Position numbers and translations under genes: made by a program
The notes under the pieces: model-generated
What the model was told of the DNA's origin: nothing
Database searches by the model: none
What the model saw: the letters and a program-made list of their open reading frames with translations, nothing else
Source of the DNA: an uncultured Actinomycetes bacterium
Lineage (GTDB): Bacteria > Actinomycetota > Actinomycetes > Nanopelagicales > Nanopelagicaceae
Assembly: GCA_903891755.1 (NCBI GenBank)
Contig: CAITFY010000072.1
Location: 1-43,569 of the forward strand
Reading direction: 5' to 3'
DNA length: 43,569 nt
Part shown: positions 1 to 10,182 of the stretch, in pieces
Layout of the letters: each line of letters starts with the position of its first letter
How positions within the stretch are numbered: the first letter of the stretch is position 1

Positions 1-2
1 CA

Positions 3-125
3 ATCTATGTTGAAGTTTGTTCTGCTTGCCATCCTATCTACACCGGAAAGCAACGGATCCACGATACCGGCGGCCGCGTAGCAGCCTTCGAAAAGCGTTT
101 AGGTAAGGCAACAGAAACTAAGTAG
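3..125 (+). CDS. rpmE: 50S ribosomal protein L31, C-terminal part (5' end outside window)
   Basis: Frame 3 reads [35 protein letters not shown]..., the typical L31 C-terminus with CxxC and YTGKQ; followed by a terminator and prfA. Confidence 0.93.
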   Translation: MYVEVCSACHPIYTGKQRIHDTGGRVAAFEKRLGKATETK

Positions 126-134
126 CTTTTTTCT

Positions 135-180
135 AGAGACCGCTGCTCATCCTTCTTGGATGGGCGCGGTCTCTTTTATT
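135..180 (+). terminator. Rho-independent terminator after rpmE
   Basis: Inverted repeat AGAGACCGC (135-143) / GCGGTCTCT (166-174) with inner CATCC/GGATG, followed by TTTTATT. Confidence 0.88.
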
Positions 181-214
181 TTGTTAAGGCCAAAGTTTTA
201 AGAGAGGAGATCTG

Positions 215-1306
215 ATGAGCCAGGCACACGACAAGTTTGGAAATGTCCACGAGTTACTCGATGAGTACGTCGAACTCGAAAAAGAGCTTGCAGATCCCTC
301 TATCCATAGCGATCAAGGGAAGGCCCGTCGGCTAGGAAAGCGCTACGCAGAGCTTGGCCCGGTAATCGCGGGATACCGTTCTTGGAAGAGCGCCACTGAA
401 GATTTAGCCGCAGGTCGTGAGATGGCCGCTGAGGATCCAGATTTCGCCGCCGAAATTCCAGCGTTAGAGGCCGCACTCGAAGAGAGTGAATTGAAGCTTG
501 AAGAACTCCTCTTGCCACGTGACCCTAACGATGACCGCGATGTCATTATGGAAATTAAAGCGGGCGTGGGTGGAGATGAGTCAGCTCTCTTTGCAGGTGA
601 CTTGCTTCGTATGTATCAGAGATATGCGGAGCGCCAAGGTTGGAAAACAGAAATTATTGATGCCACCGACTCTGAAATGGGTGGCTATAAAGATGTATCG
701 ATGGCTATTAAATCTAGAGGAACTGGCGAACCGGGTAAGACCCCTTACGCGAAGCTGAAATTTGAAGGTGGAGTTCACCGCGTACAGCGCGTTCCAGAAA
801 CTGAATCTCAGGGGCGCATTCATACCTCGGCTGCCGGAGTTTTGATCTTGGCTGAAGCCGATGAAGTTGATGTGGAGATTCGTCAGCAAGATTTACGTAT
901 CGACGTTTACCGCTCCTCTGGCCCGGGCGGACAATCGGTTAACACAACCGACTCCGCAGTTCGCATCACCCACATTCCAACGGGAATCGTTGTCTCCTGT
1001 CAGAACGAGAAATCCCAATTACAGAATAAAGAGTCCGCGCTTCGTATCTTGCGCGCCAGAATGTTGGCTGCAGCTCAAGAGGAAGCTGATCGGATTGCCT
1101 CCATCGAGCGAAATGCTCAAGTCCGTTCCGTAGATCGCTCAGAGCGAATCAGAACGTACAACTTTCCAGAGAATCGCCTTAGCGATCACCGCGTTAATTT
1201 CAAGGCGAATAATCTCGATGCCGTTCTCAATGGAGAACTCGAAGATGTTATCGCCTCGCTATTGGAAGCAGATAAGGCGACCAAACTCGCATCCGGAGAT
1301 CATTAA
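215..1306 (+). CDS. prfA: Peptide chain release factor 1
   Basis: GGQ motif in [40 protein letters not shown]; length 363 aa; located between rpmE and prmC. Confidence 0.96.
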   Translation: MSQAHDKFGNVHELLDEYVELEKELADPSIHSDQGKARRLGKRYAELGPVIAGYRSWKSATEDLAAGREMAAEDPDFAAEIPALEAALEESELKLEELLLPRDPNDDRDVIMEIKAGVGGDESALFAGDLLRMYQRYAERQGWKTEIIDATDSEMGGYKDVSMAIKSRGTGEPGKTPYAKLKFEGGVHRVQRVPETESQGRIHTSAAGVLILAEADEVDVEIRQQDLRIDVYRSSGPGGQSVNTTDSAVRITHIPTGIVVSCQNEKSQLQNKESALRILRARMLAAAQEEADRIASIERNAQVRSVDRSERIRTYNFPENRLSDHRVNFKANNLDAVLNGELEDVIASLLEADKATKLASGDH

Positions 1307-1312
1307 GCGCTA

Positions 1313-2149
1313 ATGGGTAAGGATCTACTCCGCCAAACGCGGGATTACTTTAAGGCTCAAGGTATTCCGGAAATTGATGCCTCTTTACTGTTGGAGCATT
1401 TACTCCAATGCAGTCGGAGTGAAGTTCAGCTTAAGTTGCTTCGAATGAGTGATGAAGAGGTCGATACGCTCGATCGGGAACTTCGTCGTTTAGTTCTTCG
1501 CCGCCAGAATGGTGAACCAGTCCAATACATCACCGGCAACGCTCCATTTAGATATTTGGAGTATCAGGTCGGCCCTGGTGTTTTAATCCCTCGCCCTGAG
1601 ACTGAATCGCTCGTCTCTTTGGTTCTAGAGGAAGTTGATAAATCAGGCAGCCAACCACAAACTCTTATTGATCTTGGGTCGGGAAGTGGATGCATTGCCA
1701 TCTCTTTAGCGAGTGAGCGCAAAAACCTCGCTGTAACCGCAGTCGAGAATTCAAAAGATGCCTTTGCCTGGCTGGAGAAGAACATTGCGACCTTGGCCCC
1801 GCAGGTGCGTGTGGTTCTTGAAAGTGCTGAGAGCGCCTGTAAGGGTGAAACCTTTGATTATGTGGTGGCGAACCCTCCATATATCCCTGTGGGCCAGGTG
1901 CTACCCGCAGAAGTTCGCAAGGAGCCGGAATCCGCCCTATTTGGGGGAGATAAGGCGGGAATTGCTATCCCGACTGCATTCTTAACGGCTGCAACGAGAT
2001 TGCTTAAAACTGGTGGATTTCTCGCGCTGGAACATCATGAAACCCAAGGAACTTTGATTGCTGATTTGTTAGCTGCAAAATATACCGACATCAACACCAT
2101 CAAAGACTTAACGGGAAGAGTGCGATTTACAACTGCAAGAAAATCTTAA
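1313..2149 (+). CDS. prmC: Release factor glutamine methyltransferase
   Basis: SAM motif DLGSGSGCIAISLA and NPPYIP motif; directly downstream of prfA. Confidence 0.95.
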   Translation: MGKDLLRQTRDYFKAQGIPEIDASLLLEHLLQCSRSEVQLKLLRMSDEEVDTLDRELRRLVLRRQNGEPVQYITGNAPFRYLEYQVGPGVLIPRPETESLVSLVLEEVDKSGSQPQTLIDLGSGSGCIAISLASERKNLAVTAVENSKDAFAWLEKNIATLAPQVRVVLESAESACKGETFDYVVANPPYIPVGQVLPAEVRKEPESALFGGDKAGIAIPTAFLTAATRLLKTGGFLALEHHETQGTLIADLLAAKYTDINTIKDLTGRVRFTTARKS

Positions 2150-3255
2150 CGCGCAGTTACATACGTTGGTCTCTGGCCAACTCTTTGAAACACGCACTGA
2201 ATAAGTTGCAGATCTCCCGCTCTAAATCCCGCTGCTGATGAGAACAAGTAGTAATCCCACATGCGACGAAAACGTTCATCATATTGAGGTATTTCACTCC
2301 ACGTGGAAGAAATATTCTTCTGCCACTCCAAGAGCGTTCGATCGTAATCGGGTCCAAAGTTATGGACATCTTCAATGATGAAAGTGTTCTCCACCGCAGA
2401 TGCGATTTGCGCTAGAGATGGAAGTACACCTCCGGGAAATATATATCGATCGAAGAATGGGTCCGTAACCTGCTTCGTTACATTAGAAGCGATGGTGTGA
2501 TGCAGCATCCGACCATCTTTTGTTAATAGCTCATCGCACTTTCCAAAGAAAGTTTTATAGTTCTTGGGACCTACATGCTCCATCATTCCAATCGAAACGA
2601 TGCGGTCGAATTCACCTTTTACATCTCGATAATCTTGTTGGAGAAAGGTGATGCCTAACCCTTCTGAACGCTCCCGAGCCAAATTAATCTGGTTGTCCGC
2701 AGGTGAGATTCCAACGGCTTCGACGCCGTAATTTCGAACGGCGTAGCGCAAGAACCCACCCCATCCGCTTCCAATGTCGAGTAAACGCATACCTGGCTGG
2801 AGTTCTAACTTGCGACAGATAAGGTCAAATTTAGCGAGCTGCGCTTCACCCAGCGTCTTCGCTTCTTTCCAGTAGGCGCAGGAGTAGACCATCTCTTCAT
2901 CGAGCATCCGCGAGTAGAGATCATTTCCGATGTTGTAGTGGTGTTTCGCATTCTCTGCGGCGCGGTGCTTGGTCTGATTATTTCGAAGGTATGAGCGGGT
3001 CACATGTAGAGCCAAGGCGGGACTTGGCTTAAGGAGTGAGAGCACATTGATGGAGAGCAACTTAGTTAGCGCTACATCGAGTGCGTCGCAATCCCACCAA
3101 CCATCCATATAGCTCTCCGCAAAGCCCAACTGCTTCTGGGAAATTACACGATCCCATATCTTCTCGTTATGGACTCTGATGCTCCACGGTTCATCGCTAT
3201 TGAGTGGAATCCCTGCCGCACTCAAGATCTCTAGAGCGATATCCCGGCTAGACAT
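2146..3255 (-). CDS. Cyclopropane-fatty-acyl-phospholipid synthase family methyltransferase
   Basis: HHYNIGNDLYSRMLDEEMVYSCAYW and LLDIGSGWGGFLRYA motifs typical of CFA synthases. Confidence 0.93.
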   Translation of the reverse strand: MSSRDIALEILSAAGIPLNSDEPWSIRVHNEKIWDRVISQKQLGFAESYMDGWWDCDALDVALTKLLSINVLSLLKPSPALALHVTRSYLRNNQTKHRAAENAKHHYNIGNDLYSRMLDEEMVYSCAYWKEAKTLGEAQLAKFDLICRKLELQPGMRLLDIGSGWGGFLRYAVRNYGVEAVGISPADNQINLARERSEGLGITFLQQDYRDVKGEFDRIVSIGMMEHVGPKNYKTFFGKCDELLTKDGRMLHHTIASNVTKQVTDPFFDRYIFPGGVLPSLAQIASAVENTFIIEDVHNFGPDYDRTLLEWQKNISSTWSEIPQYDERFRRMWDYYLFSSAAGFRAGDLQLIQCVFQRVGQRPTYVTAR

Positions 3256-3319
3256 GAGAGAAGTTTCCTACGAAAACTTTCACCCTTCAAGGATTAATAA
3301 TCCAAGGTAGCGTTCTCGC

Positions 3320-3640
3320 ATGCTTGGTGGGGTGGATAACGGGTTATTTTTTAAAAGCTTCGCCGGGTTTGCGGTCATCCTCGTCTTTATCGTTATTCTG
3401 CGTTGGACATTTAGTCGAGGCCACTCGCTTATTCCGAGCCCCAGTAAACGAGGCAAAGTTGATCAATATGGATTACTGCGCCCTGTCGCCTCTCCAACAA
3501 ATTTCATTGAAGGGGAGATGCTTCGCCAAAAATTATTAGCAGTTGGAATAAAGGCAAACCTAACTCAAACCCTAGAGGGACCGCGCTTGATGGTTTTCGA
3601 GAGAGATTTAAAGACCGCTCGAGCGATACTGGATTCATGA
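3320..3640 (+). CDS. Small membrane protein with DUF2007-like C-terminus
   Basis: Single N-terminal TM, then EGEMLRQKLLAVGIKANLTQTLEGPRLMVFERDLKTARAIL, resembling DUF2007. Confidence 0.55.
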   Translation: MLGGVDNGLFFKSFAGFAVILVFIVILRWTFSRGHSLIPSPSKRGKVDQYGLLRPVASPTNFIEGEMLRQKLLAVGIKANLTQTLEGPRLMVFERDLKTARAILDS

Positions 3641-3652
3641 TTTAATGGCGCA

Positions 3653-4552
3653 ATGCCTCAAGGACGTAGCACAAAGTGGTTGCCGGGTTTTATAGCACTT
3701 GGAATTACTTGGGGCGCATCTTTTCTCTTTATTAAGTGGGGACTCTTATCCCTCAACTCCATCGGCGTCGCATTTATGCGCGGGGCAATCGGGGGAGTAA
3801 CGCTCCTTATTTACTGCCTCGCTACCAAAACAAAACTTCCGAACAAGGTGCGGGAGTGGGGTCATATCGCTGTCGTTGCAATGTTGCTCAACGCAATCCC
3901 GGGCTATCTCTTCGCACTGGGTGAAACCCATGTATCGAGTGTGATGGCAGGGTTGCTCAATGCGACCACTCCACTGATGACGGTGCTGGTAATTTCGGTC
4001 GGATTTCGCGAGCAGAAGATTGATCGCAATCAGGGGCTCGGGGTCTTTATTGGTTTCTTTGGAATCATCTTGGTCACAGGTGCCTTCTCTGGACTCAGTT
4101 CAAATTCGTGGCGCGGAGTTCTTGAGTTGCTTGGTGCAACTCTGTGCTACGGAATCTCCTTCCCTTACTCCAAGCGCTACGTAAATGTCTTGGATTACTC
4201 ACCTCGTTCATTAGCTGCTACTCAAGTATCAATTAGTGCGCTCTTGTTGGCGCCATTCGCCTTGATTCACGGCATAACTCACGCGCCATGGAGCGCGAAA
4301 TCCATCTGGGGAATCTTGGTTTTAGGCGCTCTCGGTACGGGATTTGCCTACATCTGGAACTTCCGAAATGTTCGTTTGGCGGGAAGCCTGATTGCAAGCA
4401 CCGTCACATTTATTACCCCAGTGGTAGCGACAATTCTTGGAATTTGGTTACTCCACGAGAGCTTCAAATTCACCCAAGTTATCGGGGGAGTCTGCGTGCT
4501 GCTCTCCGGCGCGTTAGTTCAGAAGCGAATCAAACTGTTACGGATTTCTTAA
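3653..4552 (+). CDS. EamA/DMT-family transporter
   Basis: About 10 TMs; WGASFLFIKWGLLSL and the C-terminal EamA repeat. Confidence 0.88.
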   Translation: MPQGRSTKWLPGFIALGITWGASFLFIKWGLLSLNSIGVAFMRGAIGGVTLLIYCLATKTKLPNKVREWGHIAVVAMLLNAIPGYLFALGETHVSSVMAGLLNATTPLMTVLVISVGFREQKIDRNQGLGVFIGFFGIILVTGAFSGLSSNSWRGVLELLGATLCYGISFPYSKRYVNVLDYSPRSLAATQVSISALLLAPFALIHGITHAPWSAKSIWGILVLGALGTGFAYIWNFRNVRLAGSLIASTVTFITPVVATILGIWLLHESFKFTQVIGGVCVLLSGALVQKRIKLLRIS

Positions 4553-5702
4553 AACTCTCCATACATCCTGGTGCGCAGAAGTAATACGTAACGCCATCGT
4601 GCTCAAAGACAGCTGCAGCGGTGGCTTTTTCGACCTGCATGCCACAGATTGGATCTTTTGCGTAAGGACTATCTTCACCCTTATTCCTGGTGAGGTACAA
4701 GCCAATGATGGCAATTGAAAGTAGCAATGCGATCAGATTCATCCAACTCGTGAAGTTGTTTCCGATTCGTGAGGCATGAGCGACGAGTGCGTGGTGCTTA
4801 GGGAGTGCACCTAAGAGATCGAATATCTTCTCAGTGAGAAATCCGCTAAGACTCATGGTGAACCAGAAAACCGCTACCAGCTTGAGAGATAACTTCGTTC
4901 CGTAGAACTTCTTATAGATAAGTACTAATGGAAGAGCAACTAGGTCAGCAAAGATGAAGGAGATTGTTCCTCCGAAAGAAATTCCAGAATTCCAAAGTGC
5001 TGCCCCGAGTGGAACATTTCCCACCGAACATACAAAGCTAATAAAGGCGATGAAGGGGCCGAGAATTACATTCTCAAGTGTTGATAGCACTCCATGGCCG
5101 GATAGAAATAGGTGATGCCACCAAGAGATTGGAATTAAGGTATCTGCGAGTCCCGCTACCAGAAATCCCACAACTAATTCGGTGCGGACCATCGTGAGAT
5201 CGCCGATTGTGAATCCTGCTGCGTCATGCCATGTTGACTTCACTTCTGGCTTTGAATCGTCGGCCATTGCAAGCAGGCGAATGCGACGAGGAATCTTTAA
5301 TTTCGGAAGGATGAGAGTCAGGAGCGCAATCATGATAAAGCCACCGATAAATTCGGCGAGAGCAAATTGCCAACCTAGCAAGGTCCACATCACCAGGCCT
5401 AGTTCAAAAACCAAATTGGTACTGGCAAACATAAATATGATCGCCGTTGTGAAATCAGCACCCTTCTCCACCAAACTCTTTGAGATGGCGCTTGCGGCAT
5501 AAGAACAACTTGAACTGATGGCACCCAGGAAAGATGCTTTGATGATTGTCTTTGGTTTGTGATTGCCAAGAGAGGCGAGTGCTTTCTCTCGCGAGGTAAA
5601 AGCTTGAATCGCTCCAGAGATGGCGAAACCAATTACCAAAGCCCAGAAGGTGTCAAAGAACATCCACCAGCTATCTTGCAGACCAGCGCCAATCTTGCTC
5701 AT
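4530..5702 (-). CDS. COG0701/ArsP-like permease with C-terminal YHS domain
   Basis: Polytopic N-terminus (SFLGAISSSCSYAASAISKSLVEKGADFTTAIIFMFASTNLVFELG), then DPICGMQVEKATAAAVFEHDGVTYYFCAPGCMESFKK, a YHS domain. Confidence 0.85.
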   Translation of the reverse strand: MSKIGAGLQDSWWMFFDTFWALVIGFAISGAIQAFTSREKALASLGNHKPKTIIKASFLGAISSSCSYAASAISKSLVEKGADFTTAIIFMFASTNLVFELGLVMWTLLGWQFALAEFIGGFIMIALLTLILPKLKIPRRIRLLAMADDSKPEVKSTWHDAAGFTIGDLTMVRTELVVGFLVAGLADTLIPISWWHHLFLSGHGVLSTLENVILGPFIAFISFVCSVGNVPLGAALWNSGISFGGTISFIFADLVALPLVLIYKKFYGTKLSLKLVAVFWFTMSLSGFLTEKIFDLLGALPKHHALVAHASRIGNNFTSWMNLIALLLSIAIIGLYLTRNKGEDSPYAKDPICGMQVEKATAAAVFEHDGVTYYFCAPGCMESFKKSVTV

Positions 5703-5778
5703 AGGCTCAGTATTCCACTTTGATTTCTGAGGGGTAGCCCGAGTCGGGGACGCCTACATCACAGTTGAGAGTCGTAAG

Positions 5779-6495
5779 ATGTGGAGCATGTCCTTGGCTA
5801 TTAGTTGCTCGCAACTAAATGTGGTTCGAGGCAAGAACCATATTCTTCATGCTCTCAATCTGGAAGTTCCACGCGGTGAAATCATGGGTCTATTAGGGCC
5901 AAGTGGCAGCGGGAAGACGACCCTTATGAGGGCCATTGTCGGCTTGCAGAAGATTCAAAGTGGTGCGATTGAAGTGCTCGGTCAACCCGCGGCCTCTAAA
6001 CCGCTTCGAGAGGTCATCGGTTATTCGACACAGAGCGCCAGCGTCTACTCCGATCTAACATGCATCGAAAATATTCGATATTTCTCTGCGCTCTACGCTC
6101 ATAACGAGAAGAGTCCGGAAGAAATCCTTGAAGAGGTAGATCTGACGAGAAATTCACATCAAATGGCAGATTCACTCTCTGGCGGTGAACGTGCGCGATT
6201 GGCTTTAGCAACGACGCTGGTAGGTAGCCCTGAACTGTTGGTTCTCGATGAGCCGACCGTTGGGTTAGATCCTGTGCTTCGAGTTCAACTCTGGAAGCTC
6301 TTTTATGAACTAGCTGCACAAGGAAAAACATTGCTCGTTAGTAGCCATGTTATGGATGAAGCCGATAGTTGCAACTCTCTCGTTCTCTTACGAAATGGAA
6401 AGACGCTAGCTCAGGGAACACCCGCAGAGCTTAGAGAGCGCACGCAGAAGCAGAGGATGGATGAAGTATTCATTGCATTGATTGGTGGAGAATGA
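5779..6495 (+). CDS. ABC transporter ATP-binding protein
   Basis: Walker A GPSGSGKTT, signature LSGGERAR, Walker B LLVLDEPT. Confidence 0.95.
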   Translation: MWSMSLAISCSQLNVVRGKNHILHALNLEVPRGEIMGLLGPSGSGKTTLMRAIVGLQKIQSGAIEVLGQPAASKPLREVIGYSTQSASVYSDLTCIENIRYFSALYAHNEKSPEEILEEVDLTRNSHQMADSLSGGERARLALATTLVGSPELLVLDEPTVGLDPVLRVQLWKLFYELAAQGKTLLVSSHVMDEADSCNSLVLLRNGKTLAQGTPAELRERTQKQRMDEVFIALIGGE

Positions 6496-7220
6496 AAATT
6501 TCAAGGCTATTCGCGATGACAAAGCGGGTTCTCCAACAACTTGGACACGATCCACGAACCTTGGCCCTGCTTTTTATTTCTCCCGCCTTACTGATGACGA
6601 TTCTTAAATATGTTTACTGGAGTAATTCAGATTTATTCCAACGAGTTGCGGGATCGATGCTTGGGGTATTCCCAATGCTTGTCATGTTCCTGATTACCTC
6701 CGTCGCCACTTTAAGAGAGCGCACGAGCGGAACTTTGGAGAGGTTGATGATCTCTCCACTAGGTAAAGCTGAATTTATTGCTGGCTACGCCATTGCTTTC
6801 GGCATTGCAAGTCTCATCCAAGCGACCGCGGTCTCAACATATGCCATTTGGGTCCTAGGGCTAAAGATTGCAGGTTCTCAATTTGTGCTGATTTATACCG
6901 CGATATTAGATGCCCTCATTGGTTTAGCAATTGGTTTGGCGGTGAGTACTTTTGCCAAGACAGAGTTTCAAGCAATTCAATTTATGCCAGCAATTTTACT
7001 GCCTCAGCTTTTGCTAAGTGGTCTGCTGGTTCCCCGTGAAGCGATGCCTCGCTTATTGACCGATATTTCAAATTACCTCCCACTCTCATATGCGATTGAT
7101 GCGACCAAGAAAGTGATTTCAAATCAAGGTTCGATCGTTAACGACTCGTGGATCATTGCTCTCTTCCTAGTACTTTTACTTACTGCAGGTTCGCTCACTC
7201 TTAAGAGACAGACAAAGTAG
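6492..7220 (+). CDS. ABC-2 type transporter permease
   Basis: 6 TMs; RERTSGTLERLMISPLGKAEFIAGY; overlaps the ATPase gene by 4 nt. Confidence 0.9.
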   Translation: MKISRLFAMTKRVLQQLGHDPRTLALLFISPALLMTILKYVYWSNSDLFQRVAGSMLGVFPMLVMFLITSVATLRERTSGTLERLMISPLGKAEFIAGYAIAFGIASLIQATAVSTYAIWVLGLKIAGSQFVLIYTAILDALIGLAIGLAVSTFAKTEFQAIQFMPAILLPQLLLSGLLVPREAMPRLLTDISNYLPLSYAIDATKKVISNQGSIVNDSWIIALFLVLLLTAGSLTLKRQTK

Positions 7221-7224
7221 GCGT

Positions 7225-8523
7225 ATGAGTTACTTAAGCGAATTACTCCCAAGTCGCCAGGATTACTCACAGGCGAAGAGCGTTTGGCGCCATGATGTGA
7301 TGGCGGGTGTGACAGTTGGCATCGTCGCTTTGCCACTTGCGTTGGCCTTTGGCATCACCACGGGGGCAGGGGCTAGGGCTGGACTCATTACTGCTATTTA
7401 CGCTGGCTTGATCGCGGCTGTGTTCGGCGGCTCTAACTACCAAGTAAGCGGACCAACTGGCGCAATGACTGTCGTGCTTGTTCCGATTGTTATCAAGTAT
7501 GGAGTGGGCTCTTTGGCTCCATTAGGACTGCTGGCTGGCGCCATAGTTGTGGCGATGGGGTTCACGCATCTCGGAGGGTTGATTAAACGCGTTCCGTGGC
7601 CGGTCATGGAGGGTTTTACTCTCGGAATTGCCCTTGTTATTGCGATGCAACAGCTTCCCTCAGTTCTCTCTGCAAAGAGTGTGAGCGGACCAAATACTCT
7701 CGTCACAGCGTGGCGAACAATTCGAGCGGCCATCAACGCAGGGCTTCATTGGAGTTCGTTGGTATTAATGGCGCTGACACTGGTTGTTAAGTTTGGTTAT
7801 CCGAAGTTATCGCATCGTCTTCGCATCAAAATTCATATTCCTGCCAGCTTTATTGCAATTGTTGTCGCAACGTTTGTCGTACAAATCTTTTCAATCAAGG
7901 TTCCGCAAATAGGGAATCTTCCTCGATCGCTCTTCGCTCATGTTTCATTGACCGCGAGTCATATTGGTTTCTCGGCGTTGCTCATCGGGGCAATCCAGAT
8001 TGCTTTGCTGGCTGCGATTGAATCTCTCCTCTCTGCTCGCGTCGCAGATCAAATGGTTCACATTCACGAGTCAGCTTTGAGTTATAAACCGAATCGAGAA
8101 CTTGTGGGTCAAGGACTTGCAACGATGGTCTCTTCAATGGTTGGCGGAATGCCAGCTACTGGGGCAATTGCTCGAACGAGTGTGAACATCAGATCTAAGG
8201 CGCAGAGTCGAATCTCATCCATCACCCATGCCTTGTTCCTGGTGCTTGTGGTGCTAGTGCTGAACCCCGTGATAGCGCACGTTCCAATCGCCGCACTTGG
8301 CGCTGTTTTGATTGGAACCTCCTACCGCATCGCAAGTCCAGCAAACCTTAAGGAACTTCTTAGAACAACCAAGTTAGATTCTGCGACCCTTCTCGTCACA
8401 GCAGCGATGGTCGTCGTTATTGGATTGATTTGGGCGATAGCACTCGCTACAGCAGGTTATATTTTTGCGACAATTGTGATTGCCCGGCGCCAGAAGAAGG
8501 CCGCGGCGAAAGGAAGCAAGTAA
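7225..8523 (+). CDS. SulP-family anion transporter, apparently without a STAS domain
   Basis: RHDVMAGVTVGIVALPLALAFGITTGAGARAGLITAIYAGLIAAVFGGSNYQVSGPTGAM is the SulP signature; the ORF ends right after the TM region. Confidence 0.92.
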   Translation: MSYLSELLPSRQDYSQAKSVWRHDVMAGVTVGIVALPLALAFGITTGAGARAGLITAIYAGLIAAVFGGSNYQVSGPTGAMTVVLVPIVIKYGVGSLAPLGLLAGAIVVAMGFTHLGGLIKRVPWPVMEGFTLGIALVIAMQQLPSVLSAKSVSGPNTLVTAWRTIRAAINAGLHWSSLVLMALTLVVKFGYPKLSHRLRIKIHIPASFIAIVVATFVVQIFSIKVPQIGNLPRSLFAHVSLTASHIGFSALLIGAIQIALLAAIESLLSARVADQMVHIHESALSYKPNRELVGQGLATMVSSMVGGMPATGAIARTSVNIRSKAQSRISSITHALFLVLVVLVLNPVIAHVPIAALGAVLIGTSYRIASPANLKELLRTTKLDSATLLVTAAMVVVIGLIWAIALATAGYIFATIVIARRQKKAAAKGSK

Positions 8524-8526
8524 GAA

Positions 8527-8880
8527 ATGGCACGAGCATTGATTGTTGGAAATGAAGTAATGCTTCAGCTTTCCGCGGGGGAGAAGTTCTGGGGCTTTCA
8601 TAGCTCCCCTCGAGCACCACTCTCTGATCTTGTTAGAGTGGAGAGAATTGATAATTTTTGGAAGTACTCCGGTTGGCGAGGAATTCGTGCGCCAGGTACG
8701 GGTATTCCAGGAACTGTGGCGCTGGGAACATGGCGCAAATTAGGCGCGAAAACGTTCTGCGCTGTTTACAAGCGAGAGCCAGGCTTTAAGGTCACTCTCA
8801 AGAACAATGAATTTGAATCCTGGTTATTTAGCGCACCAGAGATTCCATCAGACCTCGAAAAATTCCTGAAGACTCCTTAA
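8527..8880 (+). CDS. Hypothetical protein, possibly PH-like fold
   Basis: 117-aa ORF, 3 nt after the SulP stop; GTGIPGTVALGTWRKLGAKTFCAVYKREPG pattern. Confidence 0.6.
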   Translation: MARALIVGNEVMLQLSAGEKFWGFHSSPRAPLSDLVRVERIDNFWKYSGWRGIRAPGTGIPGTVALGTWRKLGAKTFCAVYKREPGFKVTLKNNEFESWLFSAPEIPSDLEKFLKTP

Positions 8881-9308
8881 CGCGGATTTTGTACGTAATC
8901 CACTAGGGCACTTCGCTCTGAGTCGATTTCGCTCACATGCGATTTAACAACATCACCGATAGAGACAATTGAGATTAAATCTCCCGCATCATTAACAACA
9001 GGTACGTGGCGGATTCGCTTATCAGTCATAAGTGTCATTAATTCCGCAACGGTTGATTGAGGAGTGCAGGTAGTTACATTTACCGTCATGATGTCACGGA
9101 CATGCAAACGTCCGAGTTCATGAAAATGAATCGGAAGCGCAGCGACTATGTCGCGTTCTGAAACAATTCCCGCGATTCGAAGCCCGTCTGGGGAGACGAC
9201 AAGCGCTCCAACTTTTAGAGATGCAAGCATTTCAACGAGTGATGCGATAGATGTTTCGGCCGTAACGGTATAAACCGCTTTGCCGCTGATCAAGGACGAA
9301 ACTTTCAT
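8877..9308 (-). CDS. Tandem CBS-domain protein
   Basis: Two CBS motifs (VGALVVSPDGLRIAGIVSERDIV; KRIRHVPVVNDAGDLISIVSIGDVV). The MKVSSLISG start at 9308 is preferred over the longer ORF, which overlaps the divergent gene. Confidence 0.88.
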   Translation of the reverse strand: MKVSSLISGKAVYTVTAETSIASLVEMLASLKVGALVVSPDGLRIAGIVSERDIVAALPIHFHELGRLHVRDIMTVNVTTCTPQSTVAELMTLMTDKRIRHVPVVNDAGDLISIVSIGDVVKSHVSEIDSERSALVDYVQNPR

Positions 9309-9408
9309 GAGAACCCCTTTGTTCGCTGGGTTTGAATAATTCTCCTTTCCCAGCCTCGTGACAAGGGTTTTGGCGGAAGGCTTGTTAAATACTCGGTAAC
9401 TTATCCCA

Positions 9409-10182
9409 GTGAAAATAGGCATCCAGAGGTTCGCCGAACGCTTTCCAGCGCCAGTGGCGAGCAAAGTACCTGAGATTGGCCTCTCTTTTTGGGTAATCAA
9501 GATTCTGAGTACGGGAATGGGTGAGGACACCTCCGATTTTCTGGTCCACCAATTCGGCAAGGCTCCAGCAGTTATATCTGGATTAATTATCCTTCTCGCC
9601 GGACTTTACTTTCAGTTTAAAGCAGTTCGATATAACAGATGGATATATTGGTTTGCAGTGGTGATGGTCAGCGTATTTGGAACCATGGCCGCGGATGTAC
9701 TACATCTTGGCCTGGGAATTCCTTACTTAATTTCAACAATATTTTTCCTCTTTGCACTCATTGCCGTTTTTTGGACGTGGAATAAGGTTGAGGGAACTCT
9801 TTCAATTGAGAGTATTAGTACCCAACGCCGAGAATTATTTTATTGGCTCGCCGTGTTAACAACTTTTGCTTTAGGAACTGCGGCTGGGGATATGACGGCC
9901 CACACTTTGAACTGGGGTTTTCTTTCATCTGGAGTCTTTTTCGCTGTCACCTTTGCACTTCCCGGTTTGGGTTACATTGCATTCAAGTATTCTGGCGTTG
10001 CAGCATTTTGGATTTCATACATAATCACCAGACCATTTGGAGCTTCATTTGCAGATTGGTTCGGCGCAGATAAGGCAAAAGGCGGGTTAGGGTATGGATT
10101 CGGAAAGACCGCACTGGTATTAACCGTTGGAATTTTAATAATGGTAGCCACTACAACGAAAGAGAAGAATCCCAATGGATAA
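9409..10182 (+). CDS. COG4705-like multi-TM membrane protein, copy 1
   Basis: KVPEIGLSFWVIKILSTGMGEDTSDFLVHQFG and RRELFYWLAVLTTFALGTAAGDMTAH; GTG start. Confidence 0.78.
   Translation: MKIGIQRFAERFPAPVASKVPEIGLSFWVIKILSTGMGEDTSDFLVHQFGKAPAVISGLIILLAGLYFQFKAVRYNRWIYWFAVVMVSVFGTMAADVLHLGLGIPYLISTIFFLFALIAVFWTWNKVEGTLSIESISTQRRELFYWLAVLTTFALGTAAGDMTAHTLNWGFLSSGVFFAVTFALPGLGYIAFKYSGVAAFWISYIITRPFGASFADWFGADKAKGGLGYGFGKTALVLTVGILIMVATTTKEKNPNG

Noticed and set aside
5182-5502. 106-aa plus-strand ORF antisense to the permease-YHS gene
   Set aside because: Overlaps a clear coding frame; no domain recognised.
9309-9560. N-terminal extension of the CBS-domain ORF
   Set aside because: Overlaps the divergent COG4705-like gene and lacks CBS-like features; MKVSSLISG is a better start.
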